This document shows, one piece after another, positions 1-7,026 of a stretch of 10,233 nt of DNA; positions within the stretch are counted from its first letter, which is position 1, and each line of letters opens with the position of its first letter. The notes below the pieces were generated by a model. That model was given only the letters and a program-made list of their open reading frames with translations, was not told where the DNA came from and searched no databases. Origin of the DNA: CAZUZS01 sp964624795 (GTDB taxonomy: Bacteria > Calditrichota > Calditrichia > RBG-13-44-9); NCBI GenBank assembly GCA_964624795.1, contig CAZUZS010000113.1, forward strand, positions 1 through 10,233. Direction: 5' to 3'. A program made the translations under genes and the position numbers.

Positions 1-2
1 GG

Positions 3-554
3 TTTTTGGAACAATCCCGCAAAAAATATCGCTGGCGGGAAGACCGCATTTCCTGCACCCGCAGCCGCCTGGAATATCACCTCAATATGGTAGGTGCTGA
101 AATGATGAACCGGGCATTTCGTAACGAGTTCGAGGGAACCGAAGGCAAAGTCGTCCTTGTCCCGGGCTGCATGAGAGGCCCTGATGTGAAAGACTGCCAG
201 GCAAAAAGAGTTAAGGAAGGGTTGCTGTGCCAGGGCTGCCGTCCAAAATGCCATGTCAACCAGTTGCGCGTCATGGGCACAAAGCAGGGATTCGATGTTT
301 ACATCATTCCCCATGCCTCGGATCTCTCATTGTGGTCGCCGCGTCCGGGGCAGCAGGAGCGCGGGGTCATTGCCTCAGCCTGCATCACCACGCTGGTGGA
401 AGGTGGATGGGAATTGAAAAGATATAATGTGGCGGCGCAATGCGTTTTGCTGGATTATTGCGGCTGCAAAAAGCACTGGCACTGCGATGGAGTCCCGACC
501 GCCTTTAATGTGCGGGAGCTGAAAAGGTTGCTTGGTTCCGAAAGCGTGAATTAA
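3..554 (+). CDS. DUF116 family cysteine-rich protein, 5' end outside window
   Basis: The frame is open to the left edge (codon TTT at 3-5, then TTG at 6), so the start probably lies outside the window; TTG at 6 would give 182 residues. Counting from that TTG there are eleven cysteines, in two groups: C55, C64, C75, C78 and C82 (a CMRG...C...CxxCxxxC pattern), and C126, C146, C152, C154 and C160, ending in LLDYCGCKKHWHCDGVPTAF. This C-terminal signature and the VPGCMRG stretch are what I recognise as DUF116. The biochemical role of the family is not established; the cysteine pattern suggests metal or Fe-S binding, which is inference. No signal peptide or membrane segment is visible, so it is probably cytoplasmic. 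It converges with the next gene across 137 bases. Confidence 0.8.
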   Translation, partial: FLEQSRKKYRWREDRISCTRSRLEYHLNMVGAEMMNRAFRNEFEGTEGKVVLVPGCMRGPDVKDCQAKRVKEGLLCQGCRPKCHVNQLRVMGTKQGFDVYIIPHASDLSLWSPRPGQQERGVIASACITTLVEGGWELKRYNVAAQCVLLDYCGCKKHWHCDGVPTAFNVRELKRLLGSESVN

Positions 555-608
555 CGTTTTTCTATCGTCCTGCCTGACCTGTTTCCTGATTTTTCCAGTT
601 GCCAGGTT

Positions 609-635
609 TTAAGATCAGATTGACTTTGATCTTAA
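609..635. repeat. 9-bp perfect inverted repeat between convergent genes
   Basis: TTAAGATCA (609-617) and TGATCTTAA (627-635) are perfect complements around a 9-base loop, between the two convergent stops. Neither strand has a T-run after the stem, so it is not a standard intrinsic terminator. It may still mark the end of both transcripts. Confidence 0.35.
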
Positions 636-691
636 TGGGGAAACCGTTTTGAATTCGGGTATCTCTCGTTTTGCCAAGTGTGCATTCCTTC

Positions 692-2977
692 TTACTGCGC
701 GGACAGTTTCATCAAAACCAGCCCGCTGCTCGGCGGAATCCGGACAGTGTCACCTTTCAGCATTCCCAGCGGTTGTCCTGTGGCTCTGCTGGCATCGACC
801 AGGACTGCCCAGGGAGCGGATTGCAGGGTGAAATTTTGCTCCTTCACAGAATTTCCATTCAGCAAGACCAGGTAAGTTCTGCCGCCAGAATCAAGCTGGT
901 ATGTCAGGAACAGGGAATCCGGCTGATCCAGAAATTTTATATCTTCGGGCCTAGCGTTTCGAAAGGCAGCATGTTCCATCCGCATCTGAATTAATCCGCG
1001 GTAATAATCGACAAGATGTTTGTTCAAATCCGCATATTCGAAATTCAGCCAATTTGTTGCGTTGTCCTTATTGTAGCTGTTGTGGTCGATTTTTCCCTGG
1101 TTGGTATCCGGTGCCGTGGTTCTGGCGATCACCTTGCTGCGGGCAAACTCCTGGCCTTCATGGATCATCACCGGCCCCTGCGATGTAAATAAAAACAGGG
1201 CCGCCAGTTTATTGATCCGCAACTGCCGGGGAGTTAACCTGGCATTTGCTTCCGGATCTGCGATTCGCTGGTTTTCGTTCACATCTTTTAATCCAAGGCG
1301 AATGAAGTCGCCCAATGTGTTGTCGTCATGGGACTCAAGATAGTTGACGGAATGGGCAATCCTGGTATATTGCCCGCCAAATTTTCGCAGCGAGCCGGTG
1401 ACGAAGCGCCGCAGTGAATTTACATCATTGTTTCCCTGCCAGTCTCCGAAAATGAATCCCAGGCCATCGTTCGGATTTTGCCCCTTCACACCGTTGCGGA
1501 ACTGGTCATTCCAGGAAGCCCAGCGGTGATCGGAAAAACCGGCCGGATCGTAGCCGCCGCCCCATGGCTCGGCAATGATCACAGCGTTCGGATTTACCTT
1601 GAGAATCGCGTCCCGGATCATATCGCATGTTTCCCAGTCGATCAGCTTCGCAAGATCGAAGCGGAAGCCATCGATGTGGTAATCCTTCATCCAGTGAACC
1701 ACGCTGTCGATAATCAGGCGGCGGGCCATCGGGCGATCGGTCTTTATGTCATTGCCGCAGCCGCTGACGCTGGTAAACGAACAATCCTTATTCAGCCGGA
1801 AATAATAAAACTTGTCAATATATTTTAGGGGATTGTAATCGTACTGCGAGGCGTGGTTATAAACCACATCCATGAGAACAGCAATCCCGTTCTTGTGAAA
1901 AGCCCTGACTGCTTCTTTGAATTCGTCCACCTGCCGGCCGTCGGTGCCGAGATATTTGCCGGGCGTCATGTTGCCGCCGCTGGCATAGTAGGATTCCGGG
2001 GCAAAGAAATAGCTGGTCATATATCCCCAGTGGTTGCGGGCATAGGGATTCCAGGTGTTGAATGGCACAACGCTGGAATCGCGATATGGCACTTCCATGT
2101 TGCCAAATTCCTGGACCGGCAGCAGCTCGACTGCATTTACGCCCAGCGATTTTATGTAAGGCAGCCCGCCTTTCTGATCTTTCTCAAGCAGGCCAGGGTA
2201 AGTGCCTCGCTCTTCATCCGGAAGTCCGGAGCTGGGATGCGCGGTCAGGTCGCGCACATGCATTTCGTATATCATCAAGTCCCGCCAGGGAATTTGGGGT
2301 TTAGGGTCGTCTTTCCAGTTGAACTGGTCCGATTTCAGAATCAGGGTTTTAGCGGGGTGTGTGTACCGATTCAAGACTGCCACTGCCGGACTGTAGGGAT
2401 CGGCCACGACGATTGTGGAATCGAACATTTCTCCTTCGCCCTGCGGGCCCCACACCCGGTAACCATAATATTTTCCAAAGAGCCCGGAGGCCGTGGAATA
2501 TTCCCACACGCCGTCGGCATCTTTGCGCATGGGGAATTCTTCTCCCTCTGGCGAATCGAAACGGGCGTAGATTACCAATCGCACCCATTTCGCACGCGGT
2601 GCAAAAACACGGAATGTCGAAATATTGTTTGAATTGCTGAATCCCAAAGTCTTGTTGGAATAAAGTGAATCGAGTATGCCGGACGGCAGCAGAAATGTCT
2701 TTTCCGTATCGTTGGCGATGATGTAGTAATGTTGATCGAACTGAAATGGCTGGCGCGTTTGGATCGTCATCACGCTGTCGCGAATAAAGAGGGTGTCGAT
2801 TTCCAATGCTGGTTCCAGGCGCAATCGGGCAACAAATGAATCCGGCAACTCGCCGGTGAACTGGGCCCGGGCTGTTTTTGCTGCTTCAATTTCCGCCGAC
2901 TGAATGTGAAAATTGGCAGCGGCGGTGTTCAGGATGCCGGCGGAAAGCAGAAAAATTAGCAATATTGTCTTTGACAT
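692..2977 (-). CDS. Secreted GH13 alpha-glucan debranching enzyme (pullulanase/isoamylase type) with CBM48
   Basis: This 761-residue protein should hydrolyse alpha-1,6 branch points (pullulanase-like) or related bonds in glycogen, starch or pullulan outside the cytoplasm. Residues 1-21 form a signal peptide without a lipobox. Residues about 22-115 are an N-terminal beta domain, about 118-205 a CBM48-like domain (STFRVFAPRAKWVRL), about 230-660 the catalytic barrel, and 670-761 a C-terminal beta domain. All four GH13 regions are present: DVVYNH (370-375), GFRFDLAK (437-444, nucleophile D441), IIAEPW (467-472, acid/base E470) and YLESHDD (546-552, D551). The type I pullulanase motif YNWGYDP is replaced by NHWGYMT (315-321), so the exact specificity is uncertain and I give no symbol. 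The ATG at 2977 is supported by GAGAGGAG four bases upstream. It is monocistronic. Confidence 0.92.
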   Translation of the reverse strand: MSKTILLIFLLSAGILNTAAANFHIQSAEIEAAKTARAQFTGELPDSFVARLRLEPALEIDTLFIRDSVMTIQTRQPFQFDQHYYIIANDTEKTFLLPSGILDSLYSNKTLGFSNSNNISTFRVFAPRAKWVRLVIYARFDSPEGEEFPMRKDADGVWEYSTASGLFGKYYGYRVWGPQGEGEMFDSTIVVADPYSPAVAVLNRYTHPAKTLILKSDQFNWKDDPKPQIPWRDLMIYEMHVRDLTAHPSSGLPDEERGTYPGLLEKDQKGGLPYIKSLGVNAVELLPVQEFGNMEVPYRDSSVVPFNTWNPYARNHWGYMTSYFFAPESYYASGGNMTPGKYLGTDGRQVDEFKEAVRAFHKNGIAVLMDVVYNHASQYDYNPLKYIDKFYYFRLNKDCSFTSVSGCGNDIKTDRPMARRLIIDSVVHWMKDYHIDGFRFDLAKLIDWETCDMIRDAILKVNPNAVIIAEPWGGGYDPAGFSDHRWASWNDQFRNGVKGQNPNDGLGFIFGDWQGNNDVNSLRRFVTGSLRKFGGQYTRIAHSVNYLESHDDNTLGDFIRLGLKDVNENQRIADPEANARLTPRQLRINKLAALFLFTSQGPVMIHEGQEFARSKVIARTTAPDTNQGKIDHNSYNKDNATNWLNFEYADLNKHLVDYYRGLIQMRMEHAAFRNARPEDIKFLDQPDSLFLTYQLDSGGRTYLVLLNGNSVKEQNFTLQSAPWAVLVDASRATGQPLGMLKGDTVRIPPSSGLVLMKLSAQ

Positions 2978-3023
2978 GATCTCCTCTCTTTGGGAAAGCG
3001 GATATAATTTTTAACCGCTGCTA

Positions 3024-3052
3024 AATATAATACAGAAAGGCACTTTGACCAA
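3024..3052 (-). promoter_or_regulatory. Candidate sigma70-type promoter of the debranching enzyme gene
   Basis: On the minus strand TTGGTC (3052-3047) and TATATT (3029-3024) are separated by exactly 17 bases, about 45 bases upstream of the ATG. The -10 matches the consensus at five of six positions; the -35 is weak. The TATATTTA string also approaches the Bacteroidota TAnnTTTG -7 element, so the sigma type is open. Confidence 0.45.
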
Positions 3053-3234
3053 CTGCCGCGAAAGATTCCTGGACATCGATGGCGTAATGAAGTGTTGGAG
3101 TTTTGGATTTTTGCGAAATTTGCTAATGGCGAATGACGAATCAGAGTCCAACTTCCTTGCTCATCTAAGAAATCTCATTTTGCTCCATGCGCTGCGCCCA
3201 ATGCTTCTGTCGATGGCTTACTAACCGCGAACCC

Positions 3235-3264
3235 GATTATGATAAGGATTACGATTACGAAGAA
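3235..3264 (+). repeat. Imperfect hexamer array (GATTAC-like, five units)
   Basis: Five in-register hexamers run GATTAT, GATAAG, GATTAC, GATTAC, GAAGAA, just upstream of the CNNM/CBS gene. Such GATTACGA-like simple arrays occur between genes in some bacterial genomes; no function is known to me. Confidence 0.6.
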
Positions 3265-3302
3265 AGGCGGGGAAGGGCAGAGCTGCTGGATTTCTTGTTG
3301 AC

Positions 3303-4583
3303 TTGCGGTATAAAAAAATCCTAAATTTTGCATCACAAATTGGATTGGACATTTTGATTGAACTTACTATACTGATTATCTCACTCGCGGCCACGTTTTA
3401 TTTCGCCGGCACGGAAACGGCCTTTGTTTCGGTCAACCGGGTTAGAATTGAATTGTGGCGGCGCCAAAAGCGAAAATCGGCAAAGATAATCGCCCGGTTT
3501 CTGCTTGCCCCGGAGAAATTCCTTTATACAACCCTGGTCGGCAACAACCTGGCTAATGTGGCGCTGGCATCCTATGCCACAGTCTATTTCGGAAAGTATA
3601 TCGGGCATAATATGACCTGGCTCCTTGTCACGGTCATCACCGTAATGATTGGGGAGATTATTCCCAAAACCCTGTTTCGCAGCATGGCGGATGTGGTCAT
3701 CATACGCGTGGCGCCAATCCTGCAATTTTTCTACTATGTATTCCTGCCCCTCATCTGGATTATCAGCCGTATCAGCTCCGCGATTTTGAGCCTCACCCGC
3801 CACCGCACAAAAGAGATCAGCGATTTCTTTTCCAAAAAGGATGTGGAAATCCTGATTAAGGAGAGCAAGGAACAGATCAGCGTGGAGGATGTTGAGAGCA
3901 AAATATTGCGGCGAATTCTAAATCTGCGGATGCTTAAGGTGCGGGATGCCATGATCCCGCGGACCGATATTGTGGCGGTGCCGGAGACAATTCCGTTAGA
4001 AGAGCTGATCGAGGTTTTTCAAAAAACCGGTTTTACCAAGATTCCGGTGTTTCGGGAAGATCCTGACGATATTATTGGCGTTGTGTTGGTCAAGGACATG
4101 TTCACCAAACCGGAATCGCTCCGGGATATTATCCGGGATGTAATGTTCGTGCCGGAAACTAAACGCAGCTCGAAGTTGCTGCGGGAATTCCGGAGGAAGA
4201 ATACAACCGTTGCCATCGTTTTCGATGAATACGGCGGCATTGCCGGACTGGTTACTTCTGAGGATTTGATCGAGGAGTTGGTAGGTGAAATATCCGATGA
4301 ATTTGAAACACCGGTAATTCAAATTAGAAAAATAGATGAGCAAACCTACAGCGTAAATGGCAGAATTGAACTGCAGCACCTGCACGATGAGGTTGGCATC
4401 CACTTACCGCCCGGCGATTATGACACCCTTGCCGGCTTTCTGCTGAATCAATTAGGGCACATTCCCCGGCGGGATGAAACCTACAGCTATCACAACATAA
4501 AATTCGTCATCACCCGGGCTACCCGCCGCAAAATCGAGTGGGTCCGCATTACTCTTCCGGTTGAAAGAAACAGTGGTGACTAA
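3303..4583 (+). CDS. CNNM/CBS-domain membrane protein of the CorC/HlyC (hemolysin-like) family
   Basis: This is a 426-residue inner-membrane protein of the family linked to Mg2+/Co2+ transport or efflux and often annotated as hemolysin. Membrane segments lie at about 15-38, 76-97, 104-122 and 135-163. The CNNM signatures FAGTETAF (34-41) and GEIIPKTL (117-124) are present. A CBS pair follows, about 212-335, starting with DAMIPRTDIV (215-224) and ending with DEYGGIAGLVTSEDLIEELV (308-327). A CorC_HlyC domain covers about 345-420 (DYDTLAGFLLNQLG, 372-385). Length is normal for the family. No ATG exists in the N-terminal region: the frame is open back to a TAA at 3243, and TTG at 3303 is the best start, with TTG at 3345 an alternative just before the first membrane segment. 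Neither has a well-placed Shine-Dalgarno. It appears to stand alone. Confidence 0.9.
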   Translation: MRYKKILNFASQIGLDILIELTILIISLAATFYFAGTETAFVSVNRVRIELWRRQKRKSAKIIARFLLAPEKFLYTTLVGNNLANVALASYATVYFGKYIGHNMTWLLVTVITVMIGEIIPKTLFRSMADVVIIRVAPILQFFYYVFLPLIWIISRISSAILSLTRHRTKEISDFFSKKDVEILIKESKEQISVEDVESKILRRILNLRMLKVRDAMIPRTDIVAVPETIPLEELIEVFQKTGFTKIPVFREDPDDIIGVVLVKDMFTKPESLRDIIRDVMFVPETKRSSKLLREFRRKNTTVAIVFDEYGGIAGLVTSEDLIEELVGEISDEFETPVIQIRKIDEQTYSVNGRIELQHLHDEVGIHLPPGDYDTLAGFLLNQLGHIPRRDETYSYHNIKFVITRATRRKIEWVRITLPVERNSGD

Positions 4584-4598
4584 GCGCATATTTTTTGA

Positions 4599-4625
4599 CA
4601 GGATTAACCGGATTTGCAGGATTGC
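4599..4625 (+). repeat. Three tandem imperfect 9-base units (CAGGATTAA-like)
   Basis: CAGGATTAA, CCGGATTTG and CAGGATTGC follow one another exactly, just behind a run of six Ts after the CorC-type stop. This resembles the CAGGATTAACAGGATTTA-type repeats scattered behind genes in many unrelated bacterial genomes. Function is unknown. Confidence 0.65.
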
Positions 4626-4763
4626 GATACTGTTTCCCTTTTGTCAACCAAATATCTTTTCTAGGTCCTTGGTCTCTCGGCATAAATAAAATTCAACGGG
4701 CGATCTGTGGATTTCTGATCTTCGGCTCTTTACGGGAAAAAAGTAAAATTGAATGGTGATTGG

Positions 4764-4781
4764 GCTTGTTCGAACGCAAGC
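4764..4781. repeat. Short inverted repeat between convergent genes
   Basis: GCTTG (4764-4768) pairs with CAAGC (4777-4781) around a loop containing the palindrome GTTCGAAC. It lies between the ends of the CorC-type gene and the TPR gene. There is no T-run, so a terminator role is doubtful. Confidence 0.25.
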
Positions 4782-4852
4782 ATTGTCGGCGGTCTAAAAA
4801 GGAACATAAGGTTACAGTTCATTGACGACTGATATCCAAAGTTATACTGCAT

Positions 4853-6280
4853 TTATAAAAATGGGTAAAGTATAGCAAATACTGCACTCCTCTCCTTAAA
4901 AATATAATTTCTAGTCTTGCCACTTTTGGTATAAACAGTTTCTAAAAAAACATTATTATTATTTTTATACCGTTTATAATGTAAACGAGTCTTTTTGATA
5001 TATCTTAATGCTGAAATAGTATTTCCGGCCATCAATTCACCTCTGGCTTTGGTAGATAAAGAATATGTAAGAGCAATATCATCATAATTTGTGTTTAATA
5101 TTTTATCTAATAAAGAATTACCTTCCTCAAATTCACCTTTTTCTAAATGACATTCGGCTATTCTTGTAATATACTCGATATAACTTGAAGTGTAATCTTC
5201 CTCTTTTTTATTCAAATTTTTTATTGCATTGTAAATTATATCTATGGCTTTATCATATTTTTGGGAAATCATATAATCTGTACCCAATGATGCCTGGTAT
5301 ATTGAAAGTAGAGGATGAGATGTAAATTTCTCAACCAGGTATTCTAATAATTCCAAAGCTCTTTCTTTCTGGTTGTTATCCCAATAACTTCTCCCCAAAT
5401 TGAAAAAGCTGTCACCCTTAAAGAATGTTTCATTTTCATCCATAGTGTCAATTGCGTTTTGATAGTATTTTATAGCATGATCTAATTTCCCTTGTGATTG
5501 ATACGCAGAGGCCAGATGATGGAGGATCACTCCAGTATTTTTGTTCACAATTTCATACAAATCTTTGGCTTTAAGGAAGTTTGAAATCGCATCATCATAT
5601 TGTTCAAGGGTGTCCAGGTTTGAGCCAATTTTAAAATACAGTTTACCCTGCATAAAGAGACTTTCCGGGTCATTATATTGCGAATAAACACTTAAGGCAT
5701 CCTGGAAATATTTTATCGCCTCCGCACAACTCTCATGTTTATTCCATTCCGAGGCATATTTTCGTCCTATTCGATATAAAAGTTCTCCTGCCACCTTATC
5801 ATCAGCAAAACGTTCTGCATCAGCAATTACTTCTTTAAAAATAACAGAGGCGGATGCACTATCATTCATATCATGGTGATAAATAAAAGTTTTTTCCAGC
5901 ATTAACTTCAGGCTCAAAGTTGGGAGATTCGGAAGATATTGATCTATTAAGCTGAGGCTCCTTTGCGGATCCTCCTGTTTACTCCTGTTCACCAAAATAT
6001 TATGAAATATGAATTCATACAGATTTTTCTCATCCAGCTCATCGGGATTCATAAAACTCAACAATTTGGAGATTATGCTGGTTAATTTTTCTTCGTTTTC
6101 TAAATATAATTCATTGTCATTATAGTATAACTGTATGATATCAAAACAGAGTTCCTGTGCCTTCGGCTTATTATCTTTAAAAAACAGTTGGAGATTTGAT
6201 AAATCTTCATCGCTCAATTCATACCCACGATTTTTTATTTTCTCCAACAGATCGTGAAAAGTTTTGGTTTTATCTATCAT
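4853..6280 (-). CDS. Tetratricopeptide-repeat protein of unknown function
   Basis: This 475-residue protein lacks a signal peptide and membrane segments, so it is probably cytoplasmic. An all-helical N-terminal part (1-160) is followed by about seven TPR-like helix pairs between 163 and 430. The clearest are LYRIGRKYASE...AIKYFQDAL (168-196), LHHLASAYQSQGKLDHAIKY (253-272) and SFFNLGRSYWDNNQKERALE (291-310). TPRs are protein-binding scaffolds; the partner cannot be told from sequence. The gene is strongly AT-rich: sampled lines are about 28-37% GC against 50-60% in the debranching-enzyme and CorC genes, which suggests foreign origin. Its ATG lies inside the end of the small upstream frame (11-base overlap), so translational coupling is likely; only a weak AGGG precedes the ATG. 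The last 35 residues do not look like TPR. Confidence 0.85.
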   Translation of the reverse strand: MIDKTKTFHDLLEKIKNRGYELSDEDLSNLQLFFKDNKPKAQELCFDIIQLYYNDNELYLENEEKLTSIISKLLSFMNPDELDEKNLYEFIFHNILVNRSKQEDPQRSLSLIDQYLPNLPTLSLKLMLEKTFIYHHDMNDSASASVIFKEVIADAERFADDKVAGELLYRIGRKYASEWNKHESCAEAIKYFQDALSVYSQYNDPESLFMQGKLYFKIGSNLDTLEQYDDAISNFLKAKDLYEIVNKNTGVILHHLASAYQSQGKLDHAIKYYQNAIDTMDENETFFKGDSFFNLGRSYWDNNQKERALELLEYLVEKFTSHPLLSIYQASLGTDYMISQKYDKAIDIIYNAIKNLNKKEEDYTSSYIEYITRIAECHLEKGEFEEGNSLLDKILNTNYDDIALTYSLSTKARGELMAGNTISALRYIKKTRLHYKRYKNNNNVFLETVYTKSGKTRNYIFKERSAVFAILYPFL

Positions 6281-6547
6281 CGTCTTTTTCCCTTATTTCG
6301 GGAGTTGTATCATCACTTTGGGAACTATTGTTAATATCATCTATTGTATTTTGCATTGTGTTTTTATCTTCGATAGATTGCTGCACTCCTGACAGCCCAT
6401 CACTTAAGTTATTCAACAACTGTCTTGTAGTTTCCACCGAAGCACCAACAACGCCTACTTTCGTTTGATTTGGGCCACCAGAGTTACCAGGACCTTTGCC
6501 GGGAGGTTGGTTGCCAGGTCCGAGTTTCCGCGTTTTTTGATTGGCAT
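6270..6547 (-). pseudogene. Small 92-codon frame upstream of the TPR gene, broken by one missing base
   Basis: ATG at 6547 has GGTGAG five bases upstream, but its frame (MPIKKRGN...) ends early at a TAG. The neighbouring frame is open from a TAA just before this ATG to a TAA at 6272-6270, and it reads like protein: LGPGNQPPGKGPGNSGGP, then VGVVGASVETTRQLLNNL, then an acidic tail ending in EKDDDR. The A-run at 6538-6533 has six As; with seven, the ATG frame joins the long frame and gives 92 residues (278 bases present, 279 needed). The reconstructed protein has a basic start, a Gly/Pro/Asn-rich segment (about residues 10-28), a helical middle and a polar acidic end. No family is recognised. 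The cause could be a sequencing error, a real mutation, or slippage on the A-run. It overlaps the TPR start by 11 bases. Confidence 0.55.
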
Positions 6548-6560
6548 TTTAGCTCACCGG

Positions 6561-6892
6561 TCATTTCCGCAAAAAATACCGGTATTTCAGCCCGCAAGTT
6601 TCGTCAATCACGGCAACTGTATTTTCAACATTCATAATATAGTGCTCAGCCTTTTCACCGCCAACTATTTTGTAGAAGCGTTGCCGTCATTTTCCCCAAG
6701 TCTGTCAGTTTTTGATTAAATGCCTGCCGGGAATTACCTCCAAATCCTCAACCGAGGAATTTTGATACGTTTTCCTGGCACGCGGCCAAATTCCATATTT
6801 GCAATTGTGGTAGCGCTATTATTAACTTTGATTGTTTTTAAGAGGTCTGAAATCTGGACTGGTATGTGATTTTCCGGTTTTGCAGCGATGGT
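6561..6892 (-). pseudogene. Probable remnant of a third minus-strand gene with several frame breaks
   Basis: Protein-like segments follow one another on the minus strand, each in a different frame. Bases 6892-6755 read ...KPENHIPVQISDLLKTIKV and then FGRVPGKRIKIP. After a one-base shift near 6757-6752 comes VEDLEVIPGRHLIK. After the five-A run at 6713-6709 comes LTDLGKMTATLLQ. After the four-A run at 6671-6668 comes IVGGEKAEHYIMNVENTVAV, then CGLKYRYFLRK and TGA at 6561. Correcting one base at each point gives a continuous frame of about 110 codons ending 13 bases before the small frame's ATG. No start is certain: a TAA lies at 6895-6893, and a further overlapping frame (QDLCGTSQPGKLINRIFK) runs upstream to at least 6960. 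No family is recognised. It might instead be non-coding spacer. Confidence 0.4.
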
Positions 6893-7026
6893 TTAAAGAT
6901 GCGATTAATCAATTTCCCCGGTTGGCTGGTACCGCAGAGATCCTGGAAAATTGTTACCGAATAAATGCAGCGCCTGTTTGCAGGGCGATATCACGGCTCA
7001 AAAACCCATAGCGAGAGGAGAGGAGA

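Larger units (their letters stand above)
2978..3302. other. Divergent intergenic spacer, 325 bases
   Basis: The spacer holds the ribosome binding site and promoter of the minus-strand gene at its left end and an imperfect hexamer array at 3235-3264. I find no convincing gene in it on either strand, and no clear promoter for the plus-strand CorC-type gene. Confidence 0.6.

Noticed and set aside
1853..2632. Long plus-strand open frame (259 codons).
   Set aside because: It is the mirror of the GH13 gene, whose minus-strand frame contains all catalytic motifs; the plus frame shows no domain.
4844..4886. Direct repeat ATACTGCA at both sides of the TPR stop, considered as an insertion target duplication.
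   Set aside because: The copies are only 35 bases apart and flank no element, so chance in AT-rich DNA is the simplest explanation.
6465..6719. Plus-strand open frame of 84 codons.
   Set aside because: It has no ribosome site or recognisable domain, and the minus strand of the same stretch gives more protein-like segments.
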